The notes below the pieces were generated by a model that searched no databases, was not told the DNA's origin, and was given only the letters and a program-made list of their open reading frames with translations. The translations under genes were made by a program, and so were the position numbers. A DNA stretch of 55,287 nt from Desulfosudis oleivorans (GTDB lineage Bacteria; Desulfobacterota; Desulfobacteria; Desulfobacterales; SURF-7): positions 1 through 55,287 of the forward strand of contig DYJD01000038.1 in NCBI GenBank assembly GCA_020723325.1, written 5' to 3'. Each line of letters starts with the position of its first letter. Position 1 is the stretch's first letter. Positions 7,301 to 15,360 of the stretch are shown here, in pieces.

Positions 7301-9961
7301 GCCCTGGGTATCCACCAACACGATGCGGGCCGGATGTTTGGTATCGGTGAGAAGCATGTTGCGGGCCTTATCGCCGGGCGGCAGGCTCAGCCCCACATAC
7401 TTCTGGTAAGGATGATAGGGGTAGCTCACCCGGTCGACGCTGAAGGCGCCGCCGCTTTCAAAGACCCGGGTCCTGAAATCGGCGTTGAGCATGCCGGGTG
7501 ATAGATTCTTGGTGCTGACCTCGGTTGTGACTTGGGCCTTGCCGGTTTCGTCCAGACTGCCTTCGAAAACCATCATTTTTTCCGGTTGATATTCCCGGGT
7601 GGGATCATCAAAAACATAATCCGCATAATTCTTAAAAGTGGTTTTGGCTGTGCTGAAATTCAATTCCACATCGCTTTTCAGGTTTTTGGCAATGGCGCCG
7701 TGCAGCCAGACAGCGGACAGCTCGCCCTTGAGGGCGCCGCCCTGGAGCTGGGTGCCTTCAGGGCCCAGATCCAGTTTCACCTTCAGGCGATTGGGCATGA
7801 CGGTTTCAATCTTCAAGGTTTTTTCAAACACCGCGCCGCCCACTTTGGCGCGCACGGTCCAGTTGCCGGTGGGAGCATCTTCGGCAGTGGCTGCGGTAAA
7901 ACAATAAAAGCCGTTCAAGGCTTCCGTGGTTTGATGGGTTTTGACGATCTGCCCTTTGGGGTTACGCAGTTCGAAAATCACCGGGTGGTCGGCGGGCAGC
8001 TTTTGGGATTCGTCCAGGAGAATCAGGGTCAGGTAGATGGGGTCGCCGGGCCGCCAGACCCCGCGCTCGCCGTAAAGAAAGCCTTTCAAGCCCTCCTTGA
8101 CTTCCTGGCCGCCGATGTCGAAATGGCTGAGGGACAAAGCCTGGCCGTCATCCACCCGCAGGTAGGAAGTCTGCTCGCCCTTGGTGGCCACCAGCAGATA
8201 GGGCTTGCGCTCATAATTCAAGCGGGCGGTTCCATCGGCGTCGGTTTTGCCCTTACTGATCACCTGTTGCTGGTAGTCCAGCAGCACCAGCTCGGCACCC
8301 GCCAGGGGGGCGGTGTTCTTGATGCTGGTGGCGGCCACGAACAGGCTTTTATCCGTGCCGCGTTTGGCGATGAGGCCGATATCCGAGATGAGGACATTGC
8401 GGGCAACTTTGATGTTATGGTCATAATACCTGCGGTAGTAGCCGCGGCTGCAAGGATTTTGGCGCTGGTCATAGGAATCCTCGTCTTCTGAATCGCCATA
8501 GTAGTTTTCGTACTGGTCCCATTGGCTGTTTTCCAGTTCCGCGTCTTCATCGGCGGTATCTTCGGCAGTAGGACGGAGAGAGGCGGTCGTAGTCGCGGAT
8601 GGGGGCGGCTCACCCTTGCAGGGATATTCAATGTCCTCCTTGCTGAAGGAAAGCTGTAGTCGATAGATTCCGTTGGTGTATTTTTTTACAAGGGGACCAA
8701 GGTCCAGGCCGTAGCGCAACCACTGGTTGCTTTTATCCGGTGGTGTTTCCAGGGGGATCTTTTTCTTCCAGACCGTCCGGCCCACCCGTCGCAGTTCCTG
8801 CTCGCCTTCCAGCGTATTGACCTGCAGGAACTGGGGGATGTTTTTCTCATAAATCACCATGGCGGAAACGGTTACGGCGCGGATATTCACGGCCTCGACG
8901 GGCAGGATGAGATCCGGCGAAGTCGGCAGAATGACACCCTTGCCGGCAAAGCGCACTTCGGGTTTGAGCGGTTCGAATTGCACATCAAAGGAAACCGGTT
9001 CCGTCAGTTTTTTGCCCATGGAGTTGCGGATACCGGCTTCCACGTACACGGTGGTGTTTCCGGACAAGCCTGTCAGGCTATAGACATGGACGGCATTGTC
9101 CTTGATTTCAAAGCGCAGTTCCGTAAGATTTCCCACCCGGATGAGTCCGCGCAGATCCTGCTTTTTTTCCAATGGGTCCGTGAATTTAATTTCCAAATGG
9201 CGTTCATCTTCTTCCTGCACTTCAAATCCGGCCATGGCAAAGGCCTGCAAGGCCGGAACCGGGATGGTGGTCTTGCCGGTTTTGGCCACTTCCATCGCGC
9301 TTCCGTCCCATTCCAGGTCCACCTGGGAGGGGCTTTCCCCGCGTTCAATCCCGTTTACCGTGAACTGATGGATGCGTTTGTTTTCCGAATGGGTCCAACT
9401 GATGGTGAGGGCTTTGCCGGCCTGGACAGCCTTGAGCGTTTTCTGGATTTCTTCACCTGTGGCGCTGTCCGCTGTGGTGATTTTGCCGTTTATCCGTTGA
9501 AGCTGGAGTTTGTCCGGATCCACCGGTTCCAGATTCTCATGGGTGAGTTCAAAGGCCTGTTCCATGGTGCGGTGCTTGAATCCGAACAGGGCCCCCTTGG
9601 TGTTCTTGGGCAAGAAGGCCGAGGCATCCACGCTGACGTCAAAGTTTCTGCCGCCGGGTATTCTTTCAGCCGGATAAAAAACCAGGGTGCGGGTATCCTG
9701 AAAAAAGGCCCGGCCTTTGAGTTCGGGGGTGATGGTAAAGGGCGAGGGTTTTAAGTCCTTGTTCACCAAATCCGGCACTACCAGGTCATTGACGAAAATC
9801 ACCTTGATGGGCCCCAGGCGCGAGATGGTTTCCTGGGAATGATACGAGACAATTTTCGGATCCGGCGGGCCGATGGGTTGAGCTTCCTCTTTTTTTGAAC
9901 AGCCTATTCCCAAAAGAACCGATACACAAAGTAAGATCATCAGCAACCTGGTTTTTTCCAT
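4388..9961 (-). CDS. Bacterial alpha-2-macroglobulin lipoprotein
   Basis: A 1857-residue secreted protein with a lipoprotein signal (LGIGC, Cys21 the lipidation site), so it should sit in the periplasm tethered to a membrane. It has MG-type beta domains through the N-terminal two thirds and a TED helical domain containing the thioester motif GCLEQTTS with CLEQ at 1408-1411. Family members act as broad protease traps: cleavage of a bait loop exposes the thioester, which covalently captures the protease. Acidic low-complexity sequence near residues 470-510 (rich in D, E, Y and Q) could be an exposed loop. Pairing with pbpC is the classic arrangement and suggests protection when the wall is breached. 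Length is slightly above the usual 1500-1750 residues. The start follows GGGGGAAC. Confidence 0.93.
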   Translation of the reverse strand: MEKTRLLMILLCVSVLLGIGCSKKEEAQPIGPPDPKIVSYHSQETISRLGPIKVIFVNDLVVPDLVNKDLKPSPFTITPELKGRAFFQDTRTLVFYPAERIPGGRNFDVSVDASAFLPKNTKGALFGFKHRTMEQAFELTHENLEPVDPDKLQLQRINGKITTADSATGEEIQKTLKAVQAGKALTISWTHSENKRIHQFTVNGIERGESPSQVDLEWDGSAMEVAKTGKTTIPVPALQAFAMAGFEVQEEDERHLEIKFTDPLEKKQDLRGLIRVGNLTELRFEIKDNAVHVYSLTGLSGNTTVYVEAGIRNSMGKKLTEPVSFDVQFEPLKPEVRFAGKGVILPTSPDLILPVEAVNIRAVTVSAMVIYEKNIPQFLQVNTLEGEQELRRVGRTVWKKKIPLETPPDKSNQWLRYGLDLGPLVKKYTNGIYRLQLSFSKEDIEYPCKGEPPPSATTTASLRPTAEDTADEDAELENSQWDQYENYYGDSEDEDSYDQRQNPCSRGYYRRYYDHNIKVARNVLISDIGLIAKRGTDKSLFVAATSIKNTAPLAGAELVLLDYQQQVISKGKTDADGTARLNYERKPYLLVATKGEQTSYLRVDDGQALSLSHFDIGGQEVKEGLKGFLYGERGVWRPGDPIYLTLILLDESQKLPADHPVIFELRNPKGQIVKTHQTTEALNGFYCFTAATAEDAPTGNWTVRAKVGGAVFEKTLKIETVMPNRLKVKLDLGPEGTQLQGGALKGELSAVWLHGAIAKNLKSDVELNFSTAKTTFKNYADYVFDDPTREYQPEKMMVFEGSLDETGKAQVTTEVSTKNLSPGMLNADFRTRVFESGGAFSVDRVSYPYHPYQKYVGLSLPPGDKARNMLLTDTKHPARIVLVDTQGKPVPDGRVKVELFKIKWRWWWDKGADNLAGFASGEEYRPITANELEVVNGQAQWPLEIKFPEWGRFLIRVTDVNGGHSTGRAFYVDWPGWAGRGRKDMPGSASMLSFSTDKTDYQVGEEVLLTIPTGKGGRALVSVESNSQVLHTAWVEPEGEATRYRFKAGKDMAPNVYLHVTYLQPHGQGENDLPIRLYGVTRMNVYDPDTKLAPVIESPEVFTPGEKAVVTVSESSKRPMTYTLALVDEGLLDLTRFKTPDPWTHFYQTVALGVKTWDLFDLISGAYGGKLEKLLAIGGDEALMDKAKKKARRFPPLVRFLGPFSLGTDAVRTHGIDIPQYIGSVRIMVVAAHEKSFGFTDKAVFVRKPLMIASTLPRVLGPEESVDFPITVFAMDPKVKDVTVEIKTEGPLKVVGEMKKRITFSAQGEEIVEMKLAAEPEPGIARVFVTAVSGDEKAEEKTEIDVRSSSESVTEVVQGKIEKGAVFEQEITLPGRPGTNTATLEVSAILPLDLGKRLSYLIRYPHGCLEQTTSAAFPQLYLEKLAKLSPEKQDQIQRYMEAAIQKMRTFQALNGGFQYWPGDQRPEDWVSNYVGHYLVEAEKTGYLVPQQMLSQWKTYQKAKARSWMTGSAASELIQAYRLFTLALAGDPDLGAMNRLREYKDLPVTAKWNLAAAYFLAGQPEAAAQLAKTGDIKVEPYRELANTYGSDLRDKAMILQALCLMKRSGEGEALAREISESLTGNLWLSTQTSAYELMAMARYAGALAGTPMEFDYTWNGGTAIHVAESAPVIQIPILPDKAVAGKLRIQNNGATTLYPRLIMQGLPPMGAEKASENGLSLSARFLDASEHDLDPTKIEQGTDFSARVTIQNTGQEGLYEALALSELFPSGWEIRNIRMDPTAVSGISTFDYQDIKDDRVYTYFKINQGETKTYIVLLNAAYRGKFYLPMFKVEAMYDAAIHAQVPGKWVEVVKAEGK

Positions 9962-10260
9962 TGAATGTTCCCCCAGTTAAGAATATCTCGGGATATCCCC
10001 TTTTGAATTGTTCCGGTTGTTCGAAAAGGTAATTATTTGTTCATGAAAGAAAGGCGATGTATCAACCAATAAAATCTATCACAAACCATATCATTCTGCC
10101 AAATATTACTTTAGAGCCGACAGGACAATCGCATGTATGAATATGTCCTATCCTCGGGGTCGCTATCGGTATCGGTATCGAATTATTTTTTTCGATTCCG
10201 ACCCCGATACCGACCCCGAAAAAAACATGCAATTCCCCTGTAGCGCCGCCCCCCCGAATT
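9962..10260. other. Intergenic between alpha-2-macroglobulin and creD-like gene
   Basis: About 300 bp upstream of the alpha-2-macroglobulin start. The stretch 9962-10120 is AT-rich and may hold the promoter of that gene, though I cannot choose boxes with confidence. The rest is filled by a complete hexamer inverted-repeat element. Confidence 0.5.
10121..10240. repeat. Hexamer (TCGGNN)n inverted-repeat element, copy 2
   Basis: A compact 120-bp copy with both ends. The left end is CAGGACAATCGCATGT and the right end is ACATGCAATTCCCCTG, which is the inverse (13 of 16 matching). Between them are TCGG-hexamer arms (10154-10180 and 10193-10219) around a T-rich loop. It defines the element as having terminal inverted repeats. 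Confidence 0.85.
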
Positions 10261-11610
10261 CTATACCCCTTGAATCTCAGGTGAGAAAACCTTTGTCTGT
10301 GCTGTTCCCATGGAGTACCAGTCGATTCTGCGGGTGACATACATGACGACGCCCAGCGCGATAAACAAGCCGATACTTCCCATCAGCAAAGCATAGTCTT
10401 CCATCTGCAATGTGATATATAAAAAACCATAGAGAAAGGTCAGCAACCCGCCCACTGTGGCTGCCAGGGGTAGACTCTTTAAGATTCCCTTGGAGTAGGC
10501 TGCCACCAGAGTGACTGTGGCTATACTGGAAATCAAATAAGCAATCCCGAAATTGGAGTGTTCGGAAATAGAGACCAGAAGAACATAAAACAAACAGACA
10601 GCAAAACCCACCATCAAGTACTGGATCGGGTGGACTTTGTGCGCCTTTAAGACTTCCGTGATAAAGAATGCCATGAATGTCAATAAAATAAAGAGGACAG
10701 AATATTTGGCGGAACGAGTGGCTTTTTGGTATTCCTCCACAGGTGCAATCAGACCTACGCCGAATGCCGAGCCAATAATGTCCTTGTTTCCATCAACCCA
10801 TTGTTGCGGATAGTTTCGATTCAGGTTGAGGATTTTCCAGACGGCTTTGAACCCATTGTCATTTATGGTTCTTTCATCCGGCAGAAAAGCACCGGAAAAG
10901 CTCGGGCAGGTCCATGAAGATGAAAGGGTGACGGTTGTATTTTTACCCAAAGGAAGAAAGTGCAATTGGCCGCTGCCGTTGAGGTTTAAATTCATTTCAA
11001 ATGTATAACTATTTCGACTTTCATCTACCGGTACGCGGGCGCTGATGCCGGAACACATGACAGCATCAGCACCTATGCCTGAATTCAACGGTATTTTTTT
11101 GTCATTCCAGATGACCATATTGTTCTCCTTTATACCTCGCAAATCCGACAGACCCATGGAAATTACCGCCTTTTCCCAAAGGATGTCCTTGGGTTCAATG
11201 CCCAGTTCGGTAAATGCCGGTGCATGGAATACGGCATTCACCAAAAGATCGCTTTTATACAGGACAACTTCATATATTCCGCGATAGCGCTTTTCCGTGT
11301 TCACCACACCATTAATGCGCAACTGTTCCGGTAAAAAATTGGCTGTATGAATGGTAGTAATCACGTTATTCTTTTTGTCAGTGTGATATTGCTTAAAAGG
11401 AATGGACAGGATCGGTCCGCCGATGGTTTGTTTGTTGCCCCACTTTGTGCTCACTTCGGCCACCACCTCTTCCCGCAAGCTGCCTCTTTCCATAATAATA
11501 CCCTCAATCATTTGCATGGGGATCAACAAGAGCAGGACTAATGCGCCGATGGCCATCAGCTTGACCATTGCGGAATTGCCAGATTTTTTAGAGGGGATAC
11601 TTTTTTCCAT
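10261..11610 (-). CDS. creD: CreD-like inner membrane protein
   Basis: A 449-residue protein matching the CreD family: one N-terminal membrane segment (about 15-35), a large periplasmic region opening with the family-like GGPILSIPFKQY, and about six transmembrane helices between residues 300 and 430. CreD in enterobacteria is induced by the CreBC system and linked to envelope integrity and beta-lactam response; the molecular activity is unknown. AGGAGAC precedes the ATG at a good distance. It is not next to a creBC pair here, but it lies downstream in the same direction as no other gene and upstream of the wall-related alpha-2-macroglobulin/pbpC block, so an envelope role is consistent. Confidence 0.85.
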   Translation of the reverse strand: MEKSIPSKKSGNSAMVKLMAIGALVLLLLIPMQMIEGIIMERGSLREEVVAEVSTKWGNKQTIGGPILSIPFKQYHTDKKNNVITTIHTANFLPEQLRINGVVNTEKRYRGIYEVVLYKSDLLVNAVFHAPAFTELGIEPKDILWEKAVISMGLSDLRGIKENNMVIWNDKKIPLNSGIGADAVMCSGISARVPVDESRNSYTFEMNLNLNGSGQLHFLPLGKNTTVTLSSSWTCPSFSGAFLPDERTINDNGFKAVWKILNLNRNYPQQWVDGNKDIIGSAFGVGLIAPVEEYQKATRSAKYSVLFILLTFMAFFITEVLKAHKVHPIQYLMVGFAVCLFYVLLVSISEHSNFGIAYLISSIATVTLVAAYSKGILKSLPLAATVGGLLTFLYGFLYITLQMEDYALLMGSIGLFIALGVVMYVTRRIDWYSMGTAQTKVFSPEIQGV

Positions 11611-11757
11611 GGGGTTTGTCTCCTTTTTAGTGGTTTTCAGTTCGATTTTTGGTTCTGATTATGGCGGAAAATATTGCAGCCGTGATGAAGACGGGGTGGA
11701 AGAATTCAGGATATTTTGTGCAAAAATTGTGCAGACTCCTTATGGAGTCATTCTTTT

Positions 11758-11944
11758 TCGGGGTCGATATCGAATTGAATTTTTTTGCCTTGATCATCGC
11801 TTCGGTCATCCTCTATCGTGGGAGCGGCTTCCAGCCGCGATACGGCAGAAAATGTGATCAAGGCCGTTTTTTTCGAAAAAACTTCTGACACCGATCCCGA
11901 AAACCAACCCAGTTAATGTAGGATGACTCAGGGCAATCACATGT
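11758..11944. repeat. Hexamer element copy interrupted by a MITE
   Basis: A left arm TCGGGGTCGATATCGAATT (11758-11776) and a right arm with ACCGATCCCGAAAA ending about 11903 flank an inserted 80-bp element. The end motif CAGGGCAATCACATGT follows at 11929-11944. The hexamers are more diverged than in the other copies. Confidence 0.65.
11787..11866. mobile_element. 80-bp MITE-like element, copy D (inverted)
   Basis: It starts GCCTTGATCATCGCTTCGG and ends with GTGATCAAGGCCG, with the central palindrome GCGGCTTCCAGCCGC. It sits in the T-rich loop of a hexamer element. The flanks are runs of seven T on each side, consistent with a target duplication, but low complexity prevents proof. Its length equals that of copies A, B and C. 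Confidence 0.8.
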
Positions 11945-12040
11945 AAAAATGCCCCCGTCCCTGTTGTGCCATAAACCCCGAAAAGCCTGAACCAGTGGGT
12001 TTCCCTGCTTAACTCCAAAATCCAACGAGATAGCCTTGCC

Positions 12041-12068
12041 GTAGGGGCGGTTCGCCAACCGCCCCTAC
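12041..12068. repeat. 28-bp palindrome, copy 2
   Basis: The same GTAGG...CCTAC palindrome as at 4213-4240, with one central change (TTCGCCAA). It is intergenic. Confidence 0.85.
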
Positions 12069-12233
12069 CCACCGGCGGGACACCCAGATCCACCCTGTTG
12101 GCGGATCGCCCAGGATGATGGCTTGCAAAATCCAGTTGACCAGGCGAACACAATGATGGGAAGTCATAAGCCCGAAAGGCATGTCTCACGCCAAAGCTAT
12201 ATGTGATTCCCCTGGTGCGGAGCTGCCTTATTA

Positions 12234-12263
12234 TTGACAGTGCAATTGATGTGATAATATATT
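12234..12263 (+). promoter_or_regulatory. Candidate sigma-70 promoter of the decayed ccbP-like gene
   Basis: TTGACA (12234-12239) lies 18 bp ahead of TATATT (12258-12263), about 50 bp upstream of the first in-frame ATG (12314). The gene it would drive is now broken. Confidence 0.45.
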
Positions 12264-12313
12264 CTATATTTATGTATGGATTCGCTGGTGGAGTCCGCAT
12301 ACTTTTGCGGCCA

Positions 12314-12475
12314 ATGAGCCATGCCTTTGATCATTTATTCAAAATAGTAGACACGGTTATGAAAAAACCAAAAAGAGATAAAAAGCGCGAGGAACGCATC
12401 TCAATGGAAATAATTGTTGATGCAAATGGTCCCGAAGAAAAAGCCATGGGGTGATATTATTATTTTGAGGACCAG
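12314..12475 (+). pseudogene. Broken CcbP-like calcium-binding protein
   Basis: The reading frame from ATG 12314 (or 12359, MKKPKRDKKREER) encodes REERISMEIIVDANGPEEKA, followed by MG, then a TGA at 12452-12454, then YYYFEDQ. The Calci_bind_CcbP family (PF11535) has EEQAMGWYYYLED at this point, so the stop looks like a TGG-to-TGA change at the conserved Trp. After about 12475 similarity ends and the sequence joins a fragment of a different gene. Identification rests on my recollection of the family motif; the match of MEI-VDA-GPEE-AMG-(stop)-YYY is specific enough for moderate confidence. Confidence 0.6.
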
Positions 12476-12489
12476 TGTAATCATAGTCC

Positions 12490-12788
12490 CGGATGCTCCG
12501 TGGCTGTATATGAGCGGGGCGGCCCAATGGTACAATCCGGCATGGCTGTTAATAAATGCTTTGTACCGGATATTTCTCAGAGTATCCCAAGGCGCATCGC
12601 GATTGCAGGAAGTTCTGGCAGATCGTTGGGCTGCGATTATCTGCGGCCCACAAGCTTTTTCAGAGGGGTTGACGCATGTGATCCGACAGTCGATCGAATT
12701 CAGACTGCTCAGCAATATCGAGATTGAGCTTGCCAGGAAAGAAGAGCGCAGACTGACTCGACATGTTGATGAGTTGGTACAGCATTAG
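12490..12788 (+). pseudogene. M48-type metalloprotease C-terminal fragment
   Basis: In frame 3 the sequence reads AAQWYNPAWLLINAL, then ASRLQEVLADRWAAIICGP, then AFSEGLTHVIRQSIEF, and stops at 12788. The segment RLQEVLADRWAA with the E-x-x-A-D core is characteristic of the third-ligand region of membrane-associated M48 zinc proteases. The HExxH part and N-terminal membrane helices are absent, so this is a 3-prime relic. It appears joined directly to the ccbP-like relic by a deletion near 12475. Confidence 0.55.
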
Positions 12789-12860
12789 TGCGCCCATTAA
12801 TGAGCATGGCAGATAAAAAATACTTAATAAGAAAGCTGTATCGCGATAGGTGCGCTAAGA

Positions 12861-13895
12861 ATGAAAAGCATGTTGACTGCCGGTGAAAGATTATCTCGAA
12901 TATTCTACCATTCACAATCCAGCCATCGGAACCGGATTATTTTTATTGCACTGGCGATCGCGCTTATTTTTTGTTGCTGTGACAGCAAGGCTGAAACGGT
13001 GTATGAATATACGGACGATAATGGCATCCGATATTTTTCAGACACGCCACCCCAAACCGAGCAACCGGTCAAGGAACAAAGGGCCTATACATCTGAGCCT
13101 GAAAATCATCTCCATGTGGTTGCCTCAGAAGAGCAGAAGATCACCACCCTTACCATAGTTAATGAGTATTGTGGTCCGGCCGAAGTTGAGATCTCCTTGA
13201 CTGCATTTGAAAACATGGTCAGCGATCCCATCCTGCCCAAGCGTTTTGTTGTCCATGCCAAGTCCCGATACCCCGCAATACGATTGCAATCAAAAAACCC
13301 AAAACTGGCCTGGCACTATCAATATCACTTCAACTTTATACTAGGCGCGCCTGATGCGGCTCATCATCCTCCATCACCGTACCGATTACCTTATCCGGAT
13401 GGGAATGCATTCAGAATCATCCAGGCTTTCAATGGTTCCTACAGCCATCATGAAGATTTTTCGCAGTATGCAGTAGATTTTTCCATGCCGATCGGTATTC
13501 CGATTGCATGTGTCCGGGATGGCGTTGTCATGGATGTTGAGCAGAACTATGAAGCAGCCGGTCTGGAGAAGGAGTATTACTCGTCTAGATGGAATAATAT
13601 TCGAATTCTGCACCAAGATGGAACAATGGCCGTATATGGGCATTTAAAGAAAAATTCGGCACGGGTAAAACCAGGAGATTTCGTTAAGGCAGGCCGGCTG
13701 ATTGCCGAATCCGGCAATACCGGCTTTTCCACGGGACCCCATCTGCATTTTGTCATTCAAATGAATAGAGATCTGAAATATGTATCCGTTCCCTTTGAGT
13801 TCAAGGGCCCGGATGGTAAAGGCATAACGCCGCAAGAAGGCATGATTCCAAGAGCCAATGAAATCAAGATTGATGGAGACAGTGACAGGAATTAA
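12861..13895 (+). CDS. DUF4124 and M23 peptidase domain protein
   Basis: A 344-residue exported protein. A hydrophobic segment at about residues 24-45 acts as signal or anchor. A DUF4124 module follows (VYEYTDDNGIRYFSDTPP, about 47-64), then a beta-rich middle and a C-terminal M23 metallopeptidase domain (about 185-305). Zinc-site motifs are visible: HHEDFSQYAVDF with H196/H197 and D near 206, then GPHLHF near 295. M23 enzymes cut peptide cross-links in peptidoglycan, or activate amidases when degenerate; here the ligands look intact. The start has no strong ribosome-binding site. The gene begins a plus-strand run of five or six genes that mixes wall and redox functions. Confidence 0.88.
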   Translation: MKSMLTAGERLSRIFYHSQSSHRNRIIFIALAIALIFCCCDSKAETVYEYTDDNGIRYFSDTPPQTEQPVKEQRAYTSEPENHLHVVASEEQKITTLTIVNEYCGPAEVEISLTAFENMVSDPILPKRFVVHAKSRYPAIRLQSKNPKLAWHYQYHFNFILGAPDAAHHPPSPYRLPYPDGNAFRIIQAFNGSYSHHEDFSQYAVDFSMPIGIPIACVRDGVVMDVEQNYEAAGLEKEYYSSRWNNIRILHQDGTMAVYGHLKKNSARVKPGDFVKAGRLIAESGNTGFSTGPHLHFVIQMNRDLKYVSVPFEFKGPDGKGITPQEGMIPRANEIKIDGDSDRN

Positions 13896-14005
13896 TCTTG
13901 ATAGGCTTGAATTAAATGCCTCCGAAGTCTTTTGCCTATTTGTCTGCATATGATGCATTAACGGCATGACGGGGAGAATATAATAAGGAAAGGGGCCAAG
14001 AAGTT

Positions 14006-15187
14006 ATGTCCAATGGAAATGGGACCTATGATATCATCATTTGCGGAGCCGGAAGCGCCGGGCTTTCCACCGCGGTGTTTTGCGCCCGCAAAGGGATGAA
14101 GGTTCTGGTGCTTGAAAAGAACGCGGCCACCGGGGCTTTCCCCCGGGGAGAAACCCTGCGTCCGGACCCGATCATAACTGAACTGCTCGGGCCGGATTTC
14201 ATGGAGCGGATCAGCACCAATCGGACTGCCAAACGTAGGTACTGGTGCCCAGGGGGACGGAAATCCTTTTCCCTGGAAAGATTCCAGGCTTCCTACCTGT
14301 TTCATTGGAAGGATCTTACGGAAGGCCTTTCGGCAGCGGCGCAGGCGGCCGGCGCGCAAATCCTTTTCAACTGTGAGGTGACGGCTCCGGTGTTGCAGAA
14401 TCAGCGTTGTATAGGTGTGCAATCCGCGGACGGCTCACGCTTTTTCGCAAGAACCGTCATTGCAGCCGACGGTCATAACAGCGTTCTTGGAAAGTTTTGC
14501 GGCCTGGACTACAGGGGCCTGAATTGCCCCATTGCCAAACGGATCTGCAGCGGTATTGAAACGGATTATGACGGTATGGAGTATTTTTTTATTCCATCAG
14601 GAACCCTGGCCCAGGCGCCTGATTTACCACCAGCCGTGGCCTTTATCTTTCCGCGTGGTGAGGGCGAAGCGGAAGTGGGACTCATGCTGCTTATGGCGGC
14701 GGTGCCGGAAAAGCGGCGAGTCCATGCCGCTCCAAATCTACAAAGGATGTTAATTGTTCTACAGGGCTTGACAACCTCCTACCCTGGATTTTCCGGCCGG
14801 CTGAAAAACGCGCGCACTTTGTTTGAGGGTGTTTCCATGATCCCCATGGCTGGGCTGCATCCCCGAACCGCCAAAATTCCGGGCCTGGTTCTGGTGGGTG
14901 ATGCCATCGGGCTGGTGGAAGCCTCCGGTGGTTGCGGTATTGTCGCTACCATGAAACAAGGCGCTTGGCTAGCGGATTTTCTGGAGCAAAATGAGCCCCT
15001 GGAATGGGATGATAAAACGGCGGCACGGCTCAACCGGGAATTCCAGCGCAGTGCCATATTCAGGCATATCCGCAACAAATACCGGAAGGTCGTTCCTCTC
15101 ATGCGGTTGCTGTTTCACAAACCGCGGCCGGTTTCCCATTTTGAACGTCTGTGGGATCTGTTGGGATTTCTGTATCGAAGGACCTGA
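14006..15187 (+). CDS. FAD-dependent oxidoreductase (geranylgeranyl reductase-like)
   Basis: A 393-residue flavoprotein. The dinucleotide-binding motif CGAGSAGLSTA is at residues 13-23 and the second FAD motif LVLVGDAIGLVEASGGCGI lies near residue 295, with ARTVIAADGHNSVLG between them. This pattern belongs to the geranylgeranyl reductase/halogenase-like group of the PHBH superfamily, whose members reduce isoprenoid chains or oxidise aromatic and lipid substrates. The actual substrate cannot be told. A truncated relative is at 18654-18893. The next gene encodes an MBL-fold hydrolase 170 bp downstream, with a GAAGACCG-type repeat between them. Confidence 0.82.
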   Translation: MSNGNGTYDIIICGAGSAGLSTAVFCARKGMKVLVLEKNAATGAFPRGETLRPDPIITELLGPDFMERISTNRTAKRRYWCPGGRKSFSLERFQASYLFHWKDLTEGLSAAAQAAGAQILFNCEVTAPVLQNQRCIGVQSADGSRFFARTVIAADGHNSVLGKFCGLDYRGLNCPIAKRICSGIETDYDGMEYFFIPSGTLAQAPDLPPAVAFIFPRGEGEAEVGLMLLMAAVPEKRRVHAAPNLQRMLIVLQGLTTSYPGFSGRLKNARTLFEGVSMIPMAGLHPRTAKIPGLVLVGDAIGLVEASGGCGIVATMKQGAWLADFLEQNEPLEWDDKTAARLNREFQRSAIFRHIRNKYRKVVPLMRLLFHKPRPVSHFERLWDLLGFLYRRT

Positions 15188-15360
15188 AGCCTGCGCGTTT
15201 TGCGGCAAGGGGTTGGTTAAGGTTAAGGTAAATAGACTGAAGACCGTTGGAATGCGCTTTATCCTGACTTGGGTTGCCGACCAAGGTTTGTTTTTTGCTT
15301 AAATATATTGTAGGTATCGGCAAGTTTGCAGGGGAAATATCTCATTACGGTGAGGCAGCC

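Larger units (their letters stand above)
11611..12233. other. Intergenic region packed with repeats
   Basis: No real gene is visible. From left to right it holds a small hairpin GACTCC-TTAT-GGAGTC followed by T-rich sequence (11734-11757, terminator-like on the plus strand), a hexamer repeat element split by an 80-bp MITE-like element, and the second copy of the 28-bp palindrome. Confidence 0.6.

Noticed and set aside
11734-11757. GACTCC-TTAT-GGAGTC hairpin as a terminator
   Set aside because: It is followed by T residues on the plus strand but no plus-strand gene precedes it; the creD-like gene runs the other way.
11649-11888. 79-residue frame (MAENIAAVMKTG region) as a gene
   Set aside because: It runs through the hexamer element and the MITE and has no ribosome-binding site.
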